Assembly: GCF_009764355.1 (NCBI RefSeq) | Contig: NZ_LNUA01000076.1 | Location: forward strand, 169,657 to 233,656 | DNA length: 64,000 nucleotides | Direction: 5' to 3' | Source of the DNA: Companilactobacillus bobalius | GTDB lineage: Bacteria; Bacillota; Bacilli; Lactobacillales; Lactobacillaceae | Part shown: one piece after another, positions 61,836-64,000 of the stretch | Position numbering within the stretch: the first letter of the stretch is position 1 | Layout: every line of letters begins with the position of its first letter | The notes under the pieces: generated by a model | Database searches by the model: none | The model's input: only the letters and a program-made list of their open reading frames with translations | What the model was told of the DNA's origin: nothing | Made by a program: the position numbers and the translations under genes

Positions 61836-63464
61836 CTAAAGATTTGGATTTTCGCTAACTTTCTCTTCTGTCCAGATCTTGTAAATCAAGTTTAATAAGC
61901 CACCCATTTGTCCATCTACACCGTTATACATCCAACGATAGATACATACATCTTTACCCATTTGATCTTCTGGTGGGTTGGCACTATTAGCAGTAACAAT
62001 AATATCAGCATCCGTAGGATCACTGACGATCTTTGCGTATGGTAATGATTGTAATGTTACTGACAAGTCTGAGTAAACCAAGAAGAATGATTCTAATTCG
62101 AGATAAACTTTGACCTGAATGTTCTTATTATATAGTGAGAAGAATCTATATGCGATTGCATAAATAGCTTCTGAAATTTGTTTAGCTTTTCCATTCAATG
62201 ATTGATACTTATCACGAAGCATTAAATGTTGAACAGTTGAATAGATCTTACTTTCAAGTCCTTCATCATTCAACTTGCTAATAGCATCACCAAAGCCTGA
62301 ATATAAGTTAAGAATTTCAATATAATTATGATCAAGTGCTAAGACACCAATAATACATGTAGTTAAATTATATTTATATCTCAAAAATTCACTGTGTGAC
62401 ATTGCCATATCAGAAATTGTTTGTTCAACGTCAATTGGAATTAATTCCAAGAAATCATCAATAAAGTTAGCAAACAATGGGTTATATCTAACTAATTGTT
62501 TCGAAACTGATTGAAGATAATCTTCTGATACTTCAAATGTAGCGGGAACACACATCAAAAGGATATAGAAGTCAGCTGATTGGAACATTTGCTCCTCATA
62601 ACTAACATCTTCCTTAATAGCGCGTTTCAATTCACGGACTTTTTTACTACCAGTGTCACCCTCAAGCATTGAACCAGCACTTTCAAAAATGTTAGGGAAA
62701 GGATAATTGATAACATTCAAAGCATCCATATTCTTAACATGATTGCCAGCTAAGATACGATACAAGTGAGCCATAACAACATAAGCATAAAAAGTCTTAG
62801 TAATATGGTTAGTTGGTTTGAGACGATATTTGTCCAAAGCAATATCAACGACTTTAAAAGCTGTCTTTTGTGTGAAATCTTCAAATGGCCAAACGTATCC
62901 CCTAGTAGCATTCCAGTACAATGCCGCGATAGCCAAACGGATAGATTCCTCATCACCTACAAAGCGCATTGGTTCATAAGCTATTCTGACACCGAAACGC
63001 TTCAAATAACCTCTCATTGGCTTTAAGTGGCGTAAAACAGTTGCCTTACTACTATCAAGTGTTTGATAGAAATGTTTAAATGAACTTTCTTTTTCTTTTA
63101 CGATTGCATCTAAAAATAGATAACCATCGGAATTAGTCGTTAAGTAAGCATGATAAGCGTCTCTGGTAACGTCAAACATCTCTTCAGTCGAATACTTACT
63201 CTTCTTCAAGATTCGTTTAAAGTCTTCTTGAATCCCCAAAAAAGTATTGTAGACACTACCATAACTCTTATTCATTTGATAAGCAGCTTTTCGTAAATTA
63301 ATATCCTTTACCTTAATATCACGGTTACGATATGTTCCGATAAGATCTGCACTAGCTAATTGATTAGTTCTTATTAACTTTATTTTATTAAATAATTGTA
63401 TTTTCTCGATTTCGGACTTTGATAAAAATAAGTCAGTAAAGCTATCCAAGAACTCCACCCCCAT
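61836..63464 (-). CDS. Mga/AtxA-like transcriptional regulator
   Basis: A 542-residue regulator. The N-terminal region (about 1-60) is a degenerate helix-turn-helix zone, and about 60-160 contains a second one (QMNKSYGSVYNTFLGIQEDF; TLDSSKATVLRHLKPMRGYL). PRD-like helical domains follow (about 170-420). An EIIB-like C-terminus lies at about 430-530 (LESFFLVYSDLSVTLQS, TDADIIVTAN). This is the Mga/AtxA plan, in which PTS phosphorylation of the PRDs tunes activity. No ribosome site precedes the ATG; a TTG at 63449 follows GGGGGTGGAG and may be the true start. Target unknown. Confidence 0.82.
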   Translation of the reverse strand: MGVEFLDSFTDLFLSKSEIEKIQLFNKIKLIRTNQLASADLIGTYRNRDIKVKDINLRKAAYQMNKSYGSVYNTFLGIQEDFKRILKKSKYSTEEMFDVTRDAYHAYLTTNSDGYLFLDAIVKEKESSFKHFYQTLDSSKATVLRHLKPMRGYLKRFGVRIAYEPMRFVGDEESIRLAIAALYWNATRGYVWPFEDFTQKTAFKVVDIALDKYRLKPTNHITKTFYAYVVMAHLYRILAGNHVKNMDALNVINYPFPNIFESAGSMLEGDTGSKKVRELKRAIKEDVSYEEQMFQSADFYILLMCVPATFEVSEDYLQSVSKQLVRYNPLFANFIDDFLELIPIDVEQTISDMAMSHSEFLRYKYNLTTCIIGVLALDHNYIEILNLYSGFGDAISKLNDEGLESKIYSTVQHLMLRDKYQSLNGKAKQISEAIYAIAYRFFSLYNKNIQVKVYLELESFFLVYSDLSVTLQSLPYAKIVSDPTDADIIVTANSANPPEDQMGKDVCIYRWMYNGVDGQMGGLLNLIYKIWTEEKVSENPNL

Positions 63465-63784
63465 AGATATAAATTAATTCTATTATAATAGAATATACCC
63501 AAAGTTTTGTAACTTATATTTATATTATCGTAAATATTTTCTTAAATAAGTAACCTACAACATTTCAGAACTTAAATAAATAGACAAGATATTTATAGAA
63601 ATATGAATATATTTTATTATCTATACCAATAAGTTATTTTACGCCTTATTTTAAATAAGTATAGTCCCTGAACGTTCCTTAATTCAGAAAAAAATAATTT
63701 TCATAAAAAGTAAAAAATCAGATTGAAAGAATCGATCTTTTTGAAAAATATTATCTTTATTTCATAAGAACAATAGGGTATTTG

Positions 63785-63820
63785 AAAAGGGACCTTTATT
63801 TGTAAAATAAAGGTCCCTTT
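63785..63820. terminator. Terminator-like hairpin
   Basis: AAAGGGACCTTTATTT and AAATAAAGGTCCCTTT. It lies between the Mga-like gene and the rRNA end; from 63465 to 63784 I see no gene. Confidence 0.7.
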
Positions 63821-63904
63821 AAAATAGACATATTAACTAATTTGAAATAAATACTTTAGAAAATTATATTTATAATTTCTGAAAAGAATCTTTTTAAGCA
63901 TACA

Positions 63905-63937
63905 AAAAAAGGAACCAACCATTTGGTTGATTCCTTA
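63905..63937 (-). terminator. Terminator of the rRNA operon
   Basis: AAGGAATCAACCA and TGGTTGGTTCCTT on the minus strand, followed by T7. It lies seven bases after the 5S gene. Confidence 0.85.
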
Positions 63938-63943
63938 CCATTA

Positions 63944-64000
63944 GCGTGGCAGCTACCTATCCTCGCGGGTAGTTTCCCACCAACTACTTTCGGCGTGGAG
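63944..64000 (-). rRNA. rrf: 5S ribosomal RNA, 3' part
   Basis: The minus strand reads CGCCGAAAGTAGTTGGTGGG, then AAACTACCCGCGAGGATAGG and TAGCTGCCACGC, the conserved 3' half of a lactobacillus 5S rRNA. About 57 of roughly 117 bases are in the window. The rest of the rRNA operon lies beyond the edge. Confidence 0.92.

Noticed and set aside
1..64000. Prophage, insertion sequences, tRNA genes and CRISPR arrays
   Set aside because: No transposase, integrase, capsid gene, tRNA cloverleaf or repeated spacer array was seen; the single CRISPR-like sequence at 8224 is listed separately with low confidence.

Overview
The window is low-GC Firmicute DNA (AT-rich, AGGAGG-type ribosome sites, occasional TTG/GTG starts) and fits a lactobacillus. 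The evidence is two methionine T-box leaders over metQ-M20 peptidase-metN-metI, WxL-domain and SLAP-domain surface proteins, an L27 with the Firmicute N-terminal cleavage motif, a class Ib nrdHIEF operon, an lpdC-lpdB-lpdD type decarboxylase set and an Mga-like regulator next to a 5S rRNA. A Companilactobacillus-type species is my inference; nothing here fixes the genus.

Layout. 0-1.5 kb: a partial small gene, a membrane-anchored DUF3862-like protein and ssrA (tmRNA). 1.6-7.9 kb: a surface-protein locus built by duplication. An XRE regulator faces a promoter; regulator, promoter and signal-peptide start recur 3.6 kb later, and each copy is broken in a different place. 8-9.9 kb: a YitT membrane protein and a secreted LysM/double-psi-barrel protein. 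10.1-15.6 kb: methionine uptake operon with two T-boxes. 15.6-28 kb: structured repeats, regulators, an L,D-transpeptidase, PspC pair, orphan L27, SDR/HxlR pair, HAD phosphatase, secreted agmatine/peptidylarginine deiminase-like protein, DUF554, LysR and a UvrD-like helicase. 28-33.7 kb: an AT-rich island with an ABC-F ribosome-protection-type ATPase divergent from an unknown 249-residue protein, then a YcaO enzyme, an MFS exporter and a SagB-type dehydrogenase. This is the best candidate for an undescribed system: a minimal azole-RiPP-like pathway with no E1-like partner and no obvious precursor. 33.8-36.3 kb: gallate/hydroxyarylic acid decarboxylase (lpdCBD-like). 36.3-42.8 kb: coaBC, long structured repeats, an AT-rich gene-free 1.2 kb, YagU, a GPH sugar transporter, rarA and a SLAP protein. 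42.9-47.4 kb: sugar-type cluster (oxidoreductase, divergent RpiA, RpiR), NlpC/P60 hydrolase and a guanylate-kinase-like protein. 48.3-52.3 kb: nrdHIEF behind two NrdR boxes. 53-57.8 kb: two tandem L-type-lectin/WxL proteins. 57.8-61.8 kb: five-gene minus-strand operon (MFS, hydrolase, unknown, TauE/SafE, DUF1634) behind an unidentified structured leader. 61.8-64 kb: Mga-like regulator and the 3' end of a 5S rRNA gene.

Two families of long intergenic hairpin elements are described. Each keeps conserved cores while the variable arms change in a compensatory way (three copies of one family, two tandem copies of the other). All functional assignments rest on reading motifs in the translated sequence; no database search was possible.
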